A DNA stretch of 64,000 nt from Alcanivorax sp. DSM 26293 (lineage in GTDB: Bacteria > Pseudomonadota > Gammaproteobacteria > Pseudomonadales > Alcanivoracaceae): assembly GCF_900107995.1 (NCBI RefSeq), contig NZ_FNUM01000002.1:20273-84272 (forward strand), read 5' to 3'. Both the position numbers and the translations under genes were made by a program. Shown here one piece after another: positions 25,821 to 34,217 of the stretch. The notes beneath the pieces were generated by a model. The model made no database searches, was not told where the DNA came from, and saw nothing but the letters and a program-made list of their open reading frames with translations. The first letter of the stretch is position 1; each line of letters begins with the position of its first letter.

Positions 25821-26491
25821 CACGAATTCTGGCTCTGGAAACCGCCGGCGAGACCTGCTCGGTGGCCATCATGGACGGTGACGAGGTGCTCGAGCATTTT
25901 GAGCAGGCCCCCCGTCGTCAGACCGAAAAAGTGCTGCCCATGGTGGAGGCGCTACTGGCGGAATCGCAACTGACACTGCGCCAACTGGACGGCATTGCCT
26001 TTGGCCATGGTCCCGGTGCCTTCACCGGCGTGCGGGTGGCGGCGGCGGTGACCCAGGGGCTGGCTTTTGCGGCAGACTTGCCGGTGATCGGCATTTCAAC
26101 CCTGGCCGCCTGTGCCCTCAGTGCTCAGGACATTTCCCCCCATCGGGATGTGATTGCAGTATTTGACGCGCGTATGGGAGAAATTTATCTGGGTGCCTAT
26201 GCCTGTGAGGAAGCGGGTGCCCGTGCCTTGGCCGATGACGGCCTGTTTCACCCGGATACCTTGCCGGCCTTGCCGGAAAAAGACTGGATGATCGTTGGTT
26301 CCGGTCTGGTCTATGGTGAGGCGCTGCGCAAGGCCTATGGCGCAAGTCGCTGTGAGGCTGACGTGCATCCCCATGCGAAAGCGGTAGCACAGCTGGCATT
26401 ATCGGGTTTCCAGCGCGGGGAAGGGGTGAGTGCGGAACAGGCACAACCGGTTTATCTTCGCGATCAGGTAATTCAGGGAGCAGTACGATGA
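25817..26491 (+). CDS. tsaB: tRNA threonylcarbamoyladenosine biosynthesis protein TsaB
   Basis: 224 residues of the ASKHA fold. The N-terminal phosphate-binding strand RILALETAGETCSVAIMDG and IAFGHGPGAFTGVRVAAAVT are the TsaB signature; the metal-binding histidines of its partner TsaD are absent, as expected. TsaB forms the TsaBDE complex that makes t6A37 on tRNAs reading ANN codons. It overlaps both the helicase gene and the thioesterase gene by 4 bases, so the three are translationally coupled. Confidence 0.96.
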   Translation: MTRILALETAGETCSVAIMDGDEVLEHFEQAPRRQTEKVLPMVEALLAESQLTLRQLDGIAFGHGPGAFTGVRVAAAVTQGLAFAADLPVIGISTLAACALSAQDISPHRDVIAVFDARMGEIYLGAYACEEAGARALADDGLFHPDTLPALPEKDWMIVGSGLVYGEALRKAYGASRCEADVHPHAKAVAQLALSGFQRGEGVSAEQAQPVYLRDQVIQGAVR

Positions 26492-26922
26492 TCAATTGGG
26501 ACCTTCCCAATGTGCATGAACTGGCGGTAACCGTGCCAGCCGAAGCCATTGACGTGATGGGGCATGTGAACAACACCGAATACCTGCGTTTCATGGAAAA
26601 AATTGCCTGGGACCATACCGCGTCCCTGGGGCTGGGCTGGGACCTGTATCAGAAGCTCAACCGGGGCATGGTGGCCCGGCACACGGAAGTGGATTATCTG
26701 GCCCCGGCTTTCGAAGGTGAGCACCTGAAAATCGGCACCTGGATCGTGGAAAACGACCAGCGTATCAGCATCACCCGTCGTTACCAGATCGTTCGCGAAT
26801 CAGACGGGCGGACCTTGCTGCGCGGTCGCACCCGTTGGGTGTGCGTGGCACTGGATTCCGGCAAGCCCCGTCGCATGCCCCCGGAATTCCTGCAGGGCTA
26901 CCAGATTACCGCCAGCGAATAG
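26488..26922 (+). CDS. YbgC/FadM-like single hot-dog thioesterase
   Basis: 144 residues. The motif EAIDVMGHVNNTEYLRFME contains the Asp and His of the 4-hydroxybenzoyl-CoA thioesterase family active site (D-x-x-G-H-V-N-N), and the central strand RHTEVDYLAPAFEGEHLKI is typical. These enzymes hydrolyse acyl-CoAs in the cytosol as tetramers. A start overlap of 4 bases with tsaB sets the ATG at 26488. It is the last gene of the yoaA-tsaB unit; a heptad-repeat element follows 5 bases after the stop. Confidence 0.88.
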   Translation: MINWDLPNVHELAVTVPAEAIDVMGHVNNTEYLRFMEKIAWDHTASLGLGWDLYQKLNRGMVARHTEVDYLAPAFEGEHLKIGTWIVENDQRISITRRYQIVRESDGRTLLRGRTRWVCVALDSGKPRRMPPEFLQGYQITASE

Positions 26923-26927
26923 AAAAA

Positions 26928-27006
26928 CGTTACGAGTCACGAGGAGCGAGGTACCAGTCGCGAAAAGCAAACCGGTTTTGATTTTCGCAACTCGCAACTC
27001 GTCACT
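26928..27006. repeat. Heptad inverted-array element A3
   Basis: Left arm in phase: TTACGAG, TCACGAG, GAGCGAG, GTACCAG, TCGCGAA, AAGC. Right arm on the minus strand: TGACGAG, TTGCGAG, TTGCGAA, AATC. The centre contains ACCGGTTTTGATTTTCGC, shared almost exactly with the copy at 38856. It fills most of the gap between the thioesterase gene and uppP and ends 25 bases before the uppP start. Confidence 0.8.
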
Positions 27007-27031
27007 GAAGTTTCATTAACAAGGACATTCC

Positions 27032-27829
27032 ATGGATTGGTTCCAGGCCCTGGTGCTGGCCCTGATACAAGGCCTTACCGAATTTCTTCCCATTTCCAGT
27101 TCTGCCCACCTGATTCTGCCGTCTCAGGTTTTGGGGTGGCCCGATCAGGGGCTGGCATTCGATGTGGCAGTCCACCTGGGCACCTTGATGGCGGTGATGG
27201 CCTACTATCGCCGGGATCTGTTTGCCATGATCGGCGGTGCCGGCGTGGCTGTGACACAGCGCACCATGAATGAGGATCTGAAGCTGGGTCTACTGGTGGT
27301 GCTGGCTACCATCCCGGCAGTGGTATTCGGTTTTCTTGGTGGCGACTGGATCGAACAGGAGTTGCGTTCCGCGCTGGTCATCGCCATCACCACCCTGGTA
27401 TTCGGTGCCTTGCTGTGGGCAGCGGATGCGTTTGGCAAGCGCCAGTTCAGCCTGGTGCGCCTGGGCGTCTTGGGGGCGATCTTTATCGGTCTGGCCCAGG
27501 CCTTGGCGCTGATTCCCGGCACCTCGCGCAGCGGCATTACCATTACCGCGGCGCTGGCACTGGGTTACCGGCGCGAGGATGCCGCCCGTTTCTCCTTCCT
27601 GCTGTCCATTCCGGTGATTCTTGGCGCTGGCCTATTGAAGACAAAGGATCTGATCGAACAGCAGCTGGCGGTGGACTGGGGAATGATGGCCCTGGGCGTG
27701 GTAGTCAGTGCGGTGACCGCCTACCTGACCATCGTGTTTTTCATTCGCCTGCTTGAGCGTATCGGTATGCTGCCGTTTGTGGTGTATCGCCTGATCCTTG
27801 GCGTTGCGCTGCTGGCGTGGCTGGCCTGA
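27032..27829 (+). CDS. uppP: Undecaprenyl-diphosphatase UppP (BacA)
   Basis: 265 residues with about eight membrane helices. Both catalytic signatures are present: EFLPISSSAHLILPSQVLGW (residues ~18-37) and ALIPGTSRSGITITAALALG (~155-175). UppP dephosphorylates undecaprenyl diphosphate at the periplasmic side, recycling the lipid carrier made by UppS (49336-50115). AACAAGGACATTCC precedes the ATG. The rsmJ gene follows after 3 bases. The high hydrophobicity and motif identity leave little doubt. Confidence 0.97.
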   Translation: MDWFQALVLALIQGLTEFLPISSSAHLILPSQVLGWPDQGLAFDVAVHLGTLMAVMAYYRRDLFAMIGGAGVAVTQRTMNEDLKLGLLVVLATIPAVVFGFLGGDWIEQELRSALVIAITTLVFGALLWAADAFGKRQFSLVRLGVLGAIFIGLAQALALIPGTSRSGITITAALALGYRREDAARFSFLLSIPVILGAGLLKTKDLIEQQLAVDWGMMALGVVVSAVTAYLTIVFFIRLLERIGMLPFVVYRLILGVALLAWLA

Positions 27830-27832
27830 TCC

Positions 27833-28555
27833 ATGCCCGGATCGATGCTGGGCCTGTTGCCCGGGTGCCCCGAAGGGCTTCCCGGTACCCCGGTCGAGGA
27901 GGCTGGCAGGGCAGAGGAATTGGGTTTGTCGCTGGTGCTGGGCTGGCACGAAGAGCGCCTGAGCCTGTGGCGACCGGAAGGCCGGGAAACTCCCTTGAGT
28001 GTCAGTTTCAATGATGGCAAACAGGGCTACCGGCTGACGCCGGAGCGGGTTCGACACGAACGGTTGATCAAGGCACTGGGCAAACCCCGGCAAGAGACTC
28101 TCACCGTGCTGGATGCCACTGCCGGTCTGGGTCGGGATGCAGCCCTGATTGCCATGGCGGGTTTTCCCGTGCTGTTGGCTGAGCGCTCGCCGATACTCCA
28201 TGCCATGCTGGCGGACGGTTTGCAGCGGGCGCCCGGGGAGCTGGCTGAAGCCATGCAATTGTTGCCCTGCGCTGATGCTGACACGCACACCTTGCCGCCA
28301 CTCCATGCGGTCTATCTGGATCCCATGTTCCCGTCCCGGGACAAAAGTGCCGCCGTTAAAAAAGACCTGCAATGGCTGCAGCAGTTGGCAGCGTACCCGG
28401 ATCAGCAGGAAGAAACGGCTTTATTGGAGTGGGCGCTAGGGCTTGACCCGCAACGGGTCGTGGTCAAACGACCCGGCAAGGCAGAGCCGCTGGCAAAACG
28501 CCGCCCTCACCACCAGATTGCCGGTAAGGCTATTCGTTTTGATGTTTATGAGTAA
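27833..28555 (+). CDS. rsmJ: 16S rRNA (guanine1516-N2)-methyltransferase RsmJ
   Basis: 240 residues. The SAM-binding motif I reads VLDATAGLGRDAALIAMAG, the catalytic motif IV reads YLDPMFPSRDKSA, and the C-terminus has KRPGKAEPLAKRRPHHQIAG, all hallmarks of RsmJ. It methylates G1516 in helix 45 of small-subunit rRNA. It begins 3 bases after uppP and is probably co-transcribed. The 60-residue N-terminal region (MPGSMLGLLPGCPEG) is divergent, as in other family members. Confidence 0.94.
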   Translation: MPGSMLGLLPGCPEGLPGTPVEEAGRAEELGLSLVLGWHEERLSLWRPEGRETPLSVSFNDGKQGYRLTPERVRHERLIKALGKPRQETLTVLDATAGLGRDAALIAMAGFPVLLAERSPILHAMLADGLQRAPGELAEAMQLLPCADADTHTLPPLHAVYLDPMFPSRDKSAAVKKDLQWLQQLAAYPDQQEETALLEWALGLDPQRVVVKRPGKAEPLAKRRPHHQIAGKAIRFDVYE

Positions 28556-28624
28556 AATCTCGCCTGACAACACAGGTGCGCAAGGTGCGATAGTCAGACG
28601 AGTCATCTTGATTGAGCGGTTAGC

Positions 28625-28653
28625 GGGTGCAGTTCGCTACGCTCAGTGCACCC
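28625..28653. repeat. Short hairpin repeat, GGGTGCA type
   Basis: GGGTGCA and TGCACCC around a 15-nt loop with the core TTCGCTACGCTC. This looks like a REP unit of a different class from the GTAGGAG type. It sits in the 209-bp gap between convergent rsmJ and plsB, just before a GTAGGAG pair. Confidence 0.55.
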
Positions 28654-28684
28654 TACGAGCAGAGCGCTGGTCAAAAGGGGAGAG

Positions 28685-28750
28685 GTAGGAGCTTGCCTGC
28701 AAGCGAAACGGCGTTGATCGAAAGATTGCCGCCAGCAGGCTGGCTCCTAC
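28685..28750. repeat. Compact REP pair (BIME-like) B3
   Basis: Left arm: GTAGGAGC, a small palindrome (TTGCCTGCAA), then GCGAA. Right arm is the mirror, ending GGCTCCTAC. The two heads are only 66 bp apart end to end, so the transcript would fold as one long hairpin between the rsmJ and plsB stops. Confidence 0.8.
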
Positions 28751-28764
28751 GGTAGCCAACCCCG

Positions 28765-31266
28765 TCAGGCGCTTGCCGGTTTTTCCTCCACCAGGTGCTC
28801 AATGTCGGTAACCCGCGTCACCCGTTGAATGGCATCGCTGATATCCGGGCTGAGGATACGGCGGGCTTCATCGTCGAGGGATTCCAGCTTGTCATCAAAG
28901 ACCAGCGCACCGGCACCGTCCGTGGTGACCAGTCCGGTGCCGTACAGCTGGCTGATGAAGTTTTTCAGCACTACCTTGTCGAAGAATTCCGGAGAGTTGA
29001 ATTCGTAGAGCAGCGACAGTCGTTGCGCGGTCTGGTGCGCCAGTTCCCCCAGCTGCTCGGCAGTGAGCATGCCTGACCCGTATTGGACCAGCAGGCGAAT
29101 GGTCAGGTAGTAACGCTCCAGTGATGGCATTACCGTCTGGCCGAGATGATCCAGCATGTCGGATTCGTGGGTGTGGATAGGGGCACCGTGCAGACAGTTA
29201 TCCTCACGGCTGATCAATTGCTCGGCTTCCAGCACATCCACAGTCTTGCTGACTGCCTGGGACAGGTCATCGCCATCCTGCCAATGGAGATAGTATTCAT
29301 TGCGCAGGAAGGGGTAGAGCAGGTGGACCATGCTTTGCAGGGTGTCCATGCTGATGGAGCGGGCGTTCATCACCAGGGAACAAATCAGACCGGGAAGAAT
29401 GAACAGGTGCAGGCTGTTGTTGCGCACATAGGCCATCTGCAGGGCCGTTTTTTCATCGGTGGTGACCACGTCTCCCAGCTTGTGCTCGATGCGCTCCAGG
29501 AATTCGTTGTCGAGACCATACTGGATGATGGCAGAGGCATCGTCCGTGGCGATGGAGGCGCTGTCGCTGTAGGGCGCCTGCTTCAGCAGGGCGATGTACA
29601 GATTCAGCTGCTGGCGTAACTGGGCCACATCCATGGTGTGCTTGGGGGACGCCAGCAGGGCCAGGCTGAGCAGGTTGATCGGGTTGGCCACTGCCGCCGC
29701 ATTGATGGATTCCACCACTTCCTGCCCCAGCTCATTGACCACATGCTTGAACCAGGCGGGGTTTTCACTGGCGGCCAGATCCTCGCTACGCCAGGCACCA
29801 TGGTGTTGATCCAGAAAATCCACCAGCTTGATGGGTTCGCCGAAATTCACATGCACCTGGCCGAAATGACTGCGCAGCACCGACAGGGACTTCATCAGCC
29901 CGCCAACGGATTCCTTCTGCTTTTTCTTGCCATGCAGCTCGCCGATATAGGAGCCGGACTCGATAACTTTTTCGTAGCCCACATAGACGGGAACAAAGGC
30001 AATGGGTTTGCGTGCATCGCGCAGGAAGCTGCGCAGGGTCATGGCCAGCATGCCGGTGCGGGGTTTGAGCATCCGGCCGCTGCGACTGCGACCGCCCTCC
30101 ACGAAGTACTCAATGGAGTAGCCGCGCACGGTGATGGTATGCAGGTATTCGCTGAACACCGTGGCGTAAAGGGGGTTGTCCCGGAAGCTGCGGCGCATGA
30201 AAAAGGCGCCGCCACGGCGGAGAATGGTGCCAACAATGGGCATGTTCAGATTGATGCCAGCGGCAATGTGTGGCGGCACCAGGCCGTTCCGGAACACCAC
30301 GAAGGATAACAAAAGGTAGTCAATGTGGCTGCGGTGGCAGGGCACATAGATCACTTCATGATCCCCGGCGACCTTGGTCAGGTTGTCCATATTGTACAGC
30401 CTGACCCCGCCATACAGCCGGTTCCAGACCCAGTTCAGGAACAGCTCAAGGAACCGGATGACGGTATGGGAGTAATCTGCCGCGATTTCCATGGCATAGC
30501 GCCGGGCTTTGGCTTCCACCTTCTCGACGCTGGTTTCCTGACGCTCAGCCTCGGCACGGATAGCTTCCTGTACCGGAATGGATTCCACCACGGTATTGGT
30601 GAGAGTGCGCCGGTGTGACAGGTCCGGCCCAATGGCGGCCTCCTGCTGTCGGCGGAAATGCACGCGCAGGATACGGGAAGCCTTGCGGACGGTCTGTTCA
30701 TCCGTGGGGCACTGGTCTACCAGGGTGCGCAGGGACATGGGCTTGCTGAAATGGACGTACAGCTGTCGGCCCTGGGTGACGATAATAAAGAACTTCTTGA
30801 TAAAACCTGCCGGCGACCAGTTGTCGGAAAACAGGATGCGCCACATGGAGCTTTCCTTTTCCGGACGACGACCCCAGAACACGGAGACCGGGACCAGCTG
30901 CACATCGGCTTCCGGGTTGGCGCGCAGTGCGCTGACCAGTTTTTCCAGCCGGGGCGGTGAGACCGGGGTGCGCTGCCGGCCATTGCTGAATTTGCGACGG
31001 TAAAGCTGGAAGTAACTGTGGCTCAGGTGGCTCTTGCCCAGCGTCAGGCCATGCAGGGCGGAAGCCAGGCCCAGCTGTCGAGCGGATTGATCGGCTGCGG
31101 CGGCGTCGGCGGCAGAGCGATCGCGCAGCACATAGACCACCGGAGTATTCGGGGCAAGCTGCAGTTCGTCGGGGTTGGAAGGCAATGCGTTAGCACGTGT
31201 GCACAAACGCAGAAAAATGCGGATCAGGAAAAAGCCCAGGCGATCCAGGCCAAGCCAAGGTGTCAT
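28765..31266 (-). CDS. plsB: Glycerol-3-phosphate acyltransferase PlsB
   Basis: 833 residues, standard for proteobacterial PlsB (E. coli 807). The acyltransferase motif I is VPCHRSHIDYLLLS (His311, Asp316), motif II GGAFFMRRSFRD, and motif III YFVEGGRSRSGRML, with motif IV FVPVYVGYEKV. It transfers an acyl chain from acyl-ACP or acyl-CoA to the sn-1 position of glycerol 3-phosphate at the inner membrane, the first step to phospholipids and, in storage-lipid bacteria, neutral lipids. It is divergent from the DyP gene with 189 bp between, and its 3' side borders the REP cluster. Confidence 0.97.
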   Translation of the reverse strand: MTPWLGLDRLGFFLIRIFLRLCTRANALPSNPDELQLAPNTPVVYVLRDRSAADAAAADQSARQLGLASALHGLTLGKSHLSHSYFQLYRRKFSNGRQRTPVSPPRLEKLVSALRANPEADVQLVPVSVFWGRRPEKESSMWRILFSDNWSPAGFIKKFFIIVTQGRQLYVHFSKPMSLRTLVDQCPTDEQTVRKASRILRVHFRRQQEAAIGPDLSHRRTLTNTVVESIPVQEAIRAEAERQETSVEKVEAKARRYAMEIAADYSHTVIRFLELFLNWVWNRLYGGVRLYNMDNLTKVAGDHEVIYVPCHRSHIDYLLLSFVVFRNGLVPPHIAAGINLNMPIVGTILRRGGAFFMRRSFRDNPLYATVFSEYLHTITVRGYSIEYFVEGGRSRSGRMLKPRTGMLAMTLRSFLRDARKPIAFVPVYVGYEKVIESGSYIGELHGKKKQKESVGGLMKSLSVLRSHFGQVHVNFGEPIKLVDFLDQHHGAWRSEDLAASENPAWFKHVVNELGQEVVESINAAAVANPINLLSLALLASPKHTMDVAQLRQQLNLYIALLKQAPYSDSASIATDDASAIIQYGLDNEFLERIEHKLGDVVTTDEKTALQMAYVRNNSLHLFILPGLICSLVMNARSISMDTLQSMVHLLYPFLRNEYYLHWQDGDDLSQAVSKTVDVLEAEQLISREDNCLHGAPIHTHESDMLDHLGQTVMPSLERYYLTIRLLVQYGSGMLTAEQLGELAHQTAQRLSLLYEFNSPEFFDKVVLKNFISQLYGTGLVTTDGAGALVFDDKLESLDDEARRILSPDISDAIQRVTRVTDIEHLVEEKPASA

Positions 31267-31455
31267 AGTCGGATTCAGTTAACCAATGTGGACCAAGTGT
31301 AGCGAAAGGCCCGGGCAGGGAACACCAGCGCATATTTCAATTTGTTTCAGAATTGCGTCCGAAATCTTGTACGTATGTTCCTGATATTCACGGGAACCCG
31401 CCTTTGAGCCCTGCTACACTGGGTGTGAGAGATGACCAGGACTAAGGAGTGACAG

Positions 31456-32325
31456 GTGTCGACACCGCAAACGGGGATTTTTGATCGTAGTTATCAGCAT
31501 CATCTGTTCTTCGAATTTTGCCTCAGCAGTGGCCAGGACATACAGGCGGTGAAAGCCGCACTGGGCCAGCTTAATGCGCTCAAAAGCGGGAAGACGCCGG
31601 TGTTGATGGCGTTTGGCCCGGCCCTCTGGGAGCAGCTGGATAGCCGGTTCACCTTCCCGCCGTTTTCCCTGGAGGGGCATGTGCCGGCCACCCAGGGCGA
31701 TCTGTGGATCTGGGTTCAGGCGAAAGAGCGGGGAGACCTGTTCGACACCGGCATGCAGGTCCGGGATGCGGTGGGGGAGTTGTTCTCCACGCAACTGGAA
31801 TTAAACAGTTTTGTCTATCACGACATGCGTGATCTGACCGGGTTTGTGGATGGCATTGGCAATCCCACCGGAGACAAGGCAGAAAAGGCCGCCTTCATTG
31901 CTGAGCCCCATCCTGGCGCAGGCGGCAGCTGGGTGCTGAGCCAGAAATGGGTCCATGATCTGAAATCATTCAATCAGCTGCCGGTGAACGAGCAGGAAAA
32001 CGTGTTTGGCCGTACCAAGGAAGATGCGGTGGAGTTCGATGAAGAGCGTATGCCGCCGGATTCTCATGTGGGCCGCACCGACGTGGATCGGGATGGCGTT
32101 CCCCAGAAAATGTGGCGCCGTTCTGTCCCCTACGGTGACAGCACCGAACACGGCCTGTATTTCCTGGCGTTCTGCTGCGAACTGGACCGCTATGACTATC
32201 TGCTACGCCGGATGTATGGCATCGCCGACGACACCGTCAAAGACCGCCTGCTGAACTATACCCGCCCGGTAATGGGCTCATGGTGGTACGCGCCGGATCA
32301 GGAGTGGCTTGATAAGATCAGTTGA
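31456..32325 (+). CDS. DyP-type heme peroxidase
   Basis: 289 residues, close to class B DyP peroxidases (YfeX-like). The GxxDG motif appears as GFVDGIGNP (Asp132 being the distal acid), the proximal heme His is probably His204 in DSHVGRTD, and the distal Arg is 221 or 222 in WRRSVPYG. No signal peptide or Tat motif is present, so it is cytosolic. It may oxidise porphyrins or aromatic compounds with peroxide. The start is GTG at 31456 with AAGGAG 6 bases before it. An extended -10 like TGCTACACT (31412-31420) is a possible promoter. The stop codon lies inside the left arm of the nested repeat at 32321. Confidence 0.9.
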   Translation: MSTPQTGIFDRSYQHHLFFEFCLSSGQDIQAVKAALGQLNALKSGKTPVLMAFGPALWEQLDSRFTFPPFSLEGHVPATQGDLWIWVQAKERGDLFDTGMQVRDAVGELFSTQLELNSFVYHDMRDLTGFVDGIGNPTGDKAEKAAFIAEPHPGAGGSWVLSQKWVHDLKSFNQLPVNEQENVFGRTKEDAVEFDEERMPPDSHVGRTDVDRDGVPQKMWRRSVPYGDSTEHGLYFLAFCCELDRYDYLLRRMYGIADDTVKDRLLNYTRPVMGSWWYAPDQEWLDKIS

Positions 32326-32480
32326 CAGTTGATAGTGGACAGTTGACAGCGTCGCGAGGAACAACTGTTTTGACCTGAAACGCAAGAGGCCGCGCCCGTA
32401 TACCGGGCGCGGCCTCTTGCGTTTCAGTAACAGACAATCTGGATCGCGCAGCTGTCAACTTTCAACTGCTAACTGTCAAC
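32321..32480. repeat. Nested inverted repeat with heptad arms (element D)
   Basis: Outer arms 32321-32350 and 32451-32480 match at 25 of 30 positions when inverted. Each arm reads as heptads: left GTTGACA, GTTGATA, GTGGACA, GTTGACA, GC; right (minus strand) GTTGACA, GTTAGCA, GTTGAAA, GTTGACA, GC. Inside sits the perfect hairpin at 32376-32426. It fills the gap between convergent DyP and aldehyde dehydrogenase genes and overlaps the DyP stop codon. Confidence 0.85.
32376..32426. terminator. Perfect 23-bp hairpin, probable bidirectional transcription end
   Basis: TGAAACGCAAGAGGCCGCGC plus CCG pairs perfectly with positions 32404-32426 around the 5-nt loop TATAC. It sits between two convergent stops. 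There is no strong T tract, so termination is likely but not certain. Confidence 0.6.
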
Positions 32481-32484
32481 TTAT

Positions 32485-34083
32485 TTAGTCCGTTTTCCAT
32501 TTGGTAAACATCTTCTTCACCAGGAACGGTGTGAGTTTCAGTGAGGCACTGAGCATCTGGCCGATGCCCCTGGGGAAGACGAAGTGCAGAGCATTCTTGA
32601 TGCCGTTGTAGGTGGCTTCGTCGAAGGGGTACCAGAAGATGTTGCGCTTGGAGGGCAGGATGTCCCAGTTGACCACTTTGGCCTGGGTCATTTCTTCCAG
32701 ACCTTCCGGGCCATGGGTGCGGCCAATGCCGGACTCCTTCCAGCCACCCCAGGGGGTTTCGGACAGGCCGTGGCTGTAGAGGTGGTCGTTGATGGTGGTG
32801 ACCCCGGACTGCAGGCGGGCGGCAATGGCGCGGCCGCGCTTGTTGTCTTTGGTCCATACCGAGGAGGTCAGTGCCAGTTTGGATTCGTTGGCCTTGCGAA
32901 TGGCTTCTTCTTCGTTGGCCACACGCTGCACGGCTATCAAGGGCCCGAAGGTCTCGTCGCACATGGTGAGCATGTCGTCGGTGACATTGGTGAGCAGCGT
33001 GGCCGGGTGGAAGAAGCCGTTTTCCACATCGCCCACCGGGCGGGACTGGGCTTCGATCCGGGCGCCCTTGGCCAGGGCATCTTCCAGATGTTGCTGCACG
33101 GTGCGCAGCTGGCCGGCGGTGGTCAGACTGCCGATATCCACATCGAAATCCTTGCAGCCGACTCCGTGACGCAGCTGGCGGGTCTTTTTGGCAAGCAGAT
33201 CCACAAACTGGTCGTAGACCGCATCTACCACATACACCCGTTCCACGCCGCCACAGCTTTGTCCGGCATTCTGGTAGCCGGCCCAGGCGGCGCCGTTGGT
33301 GGCACGTTCCAGATCCGCGTCTTCCAGCACCAGCATGGGATCATTGCCGCCCAGCTCCAGGGACACCGGGGTGAGGGTTTCGGCGGCCTGGGCCATCAGG
33401 GTCTTGCCGGCGGGGACGCTGCCGGTGAAGAACAGTTTGTCCACGCCATTCTCGAAAAAGCCGGTGGCCACTTTGGAACCGGAGCCGACGATATGATGGA
33501 ACAGGCCTTCGGGTAACTCACCGGCAGCGATGATCTGCTCGATAGCACGGCCCACGGCCGGCGTGGCGGCAGCCACTTTCAGCAGCACGGCGTTGCCGGC
33601 CATCAGGCCCATGACAATTTCGCCGAAGGGAATGGATAGCGGGTAGTTCCAGGGGCTGATGATACCCACCACACCCAGGGGAACACGGAGCATGTGGGTC
33701 TTCTTGTTGAAGAACAGGATGCTGCCGCCGGGGCGGCTCTTTTCTTTCAGCGTTTTTTCAGCGTTGTTCGCATACCACTTGCAGGCCAGGGCGCAGGGCA
33801 GGACTTCCGTGGCCAGGGCGTCGGTCAGGGTCTTGCCGTTGCTCTCGCTGACAGTGCGAGCCAGGTCGTCAGCCCGATCCACGATGTAGCTGCGCATCAT
33901 GGTGATATGGCGAGCCCGTTCCTTGAACGATTTGGCCGCCCAGATGGCCTGGGCTTCTCGGGCTTTGCTCATGATCTCCGGCAGTTTGGCCAGATCGGTT
34001 TCATTCAGCTCCGCCACGGCGGTGCCGGTGGCCGGGTTGGTATCCAGTACGGTCTTGCTGTCGAGTTTTTCTTGCGCGGTCAT
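32485..34083 (-). CDS. Aldehyde dehydrogenase, fatty-aldehyde type
   Basis: 532 residues. Catalytic Cys277 is in NAGQSCGGVERVYV and the general base Glu243 in SLELGGNDPM; the fold contains LGVVGIISPWNYPLS and FTGSVPAGKTLM. It oxidises an aldehyde to the acid with NAD(P). About 60 residues follow the usual core end (IFWYPFDEATYNGIKNALHF and a basic, hydrophobic tail), resembling membrane-associated fatty aldehyde dehydrogenases rather than soluble short-chain ones. A link to alkane-derived fatty aldehydes is inference. It is monocistronic, convergent with the DyP gene. Confidence 0.88.
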   Translation of the reverse strand: MTAQEKLDSKTVLDTNPATGTAVAELNETDLAKLPEIMSKAREAQAIWAAKSFKERARHITMMRSYIVDRADDLARTVSESNGKTLTDALATEVLPCALACKWYANNAEKTLKEKSRPGGSILFFNKKTHMLRVPLGVVGIISPWNYPLSIPFGEIVMGLMAGNAVLLKVAAATPAVGRAIEQIIAAGELPEGLFHHIVGSGSKVATGFFENGVDKLFFTGSVPAGKTLMAQAAETLTPVSLELGGNDPMLVLEDADLERATNGAAWAGYQNAGQSCGGVERVYVVDAVYDQFVDLLAKKTRQLRHGVGCKDFDVDIGSLTTAGQLRTVQQHLEDALAKGARIEAQSRPVGDVENGFFHPATLLTNVTDDMLTMCDETFGPLIAVQRVANEEEAIRKANESKLALTSSVWTKDNKRGRAIAARLQSGVTTINDHLYSHGLSETPWGGWKESGIGRTHGPEGLEEMTQAKVVNWDILPSKRNIFWYPFDEATYNGIKNALHFVFPRGIGQMLSASLKLTPFLVKKMFTKWKTD

Positions 34084-34103
34084 GTGAGGACGTCTCCATC
34101 ACG

Positions 34104-34125
34104 ACAGGCCGCCAGGGCGGCCTGT
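34104..34125. repeat. Hairpin between efflux operon and aldehyde dehydrogenase
   Basis: ACAGGCCGCC-AG-GGCGGCCTGT, a 10-bp stem, in the 134-bp gap downstream of the FUSC gene and just upstream of the aldehyde dehydrogenase start. No T tract on the minus strand, so its role as a terminator is doubtful. Confidence 0.4.
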
Positions 34126-34217
34126 GGGCAGTTCAGAGGGGGCCAGTGTCTGGCGCCGGGAAAGGCGCATAGGTAAACACAGAGTAGACATCCTGGCTAG
34201 TGCTGTTCGGGCCGATT

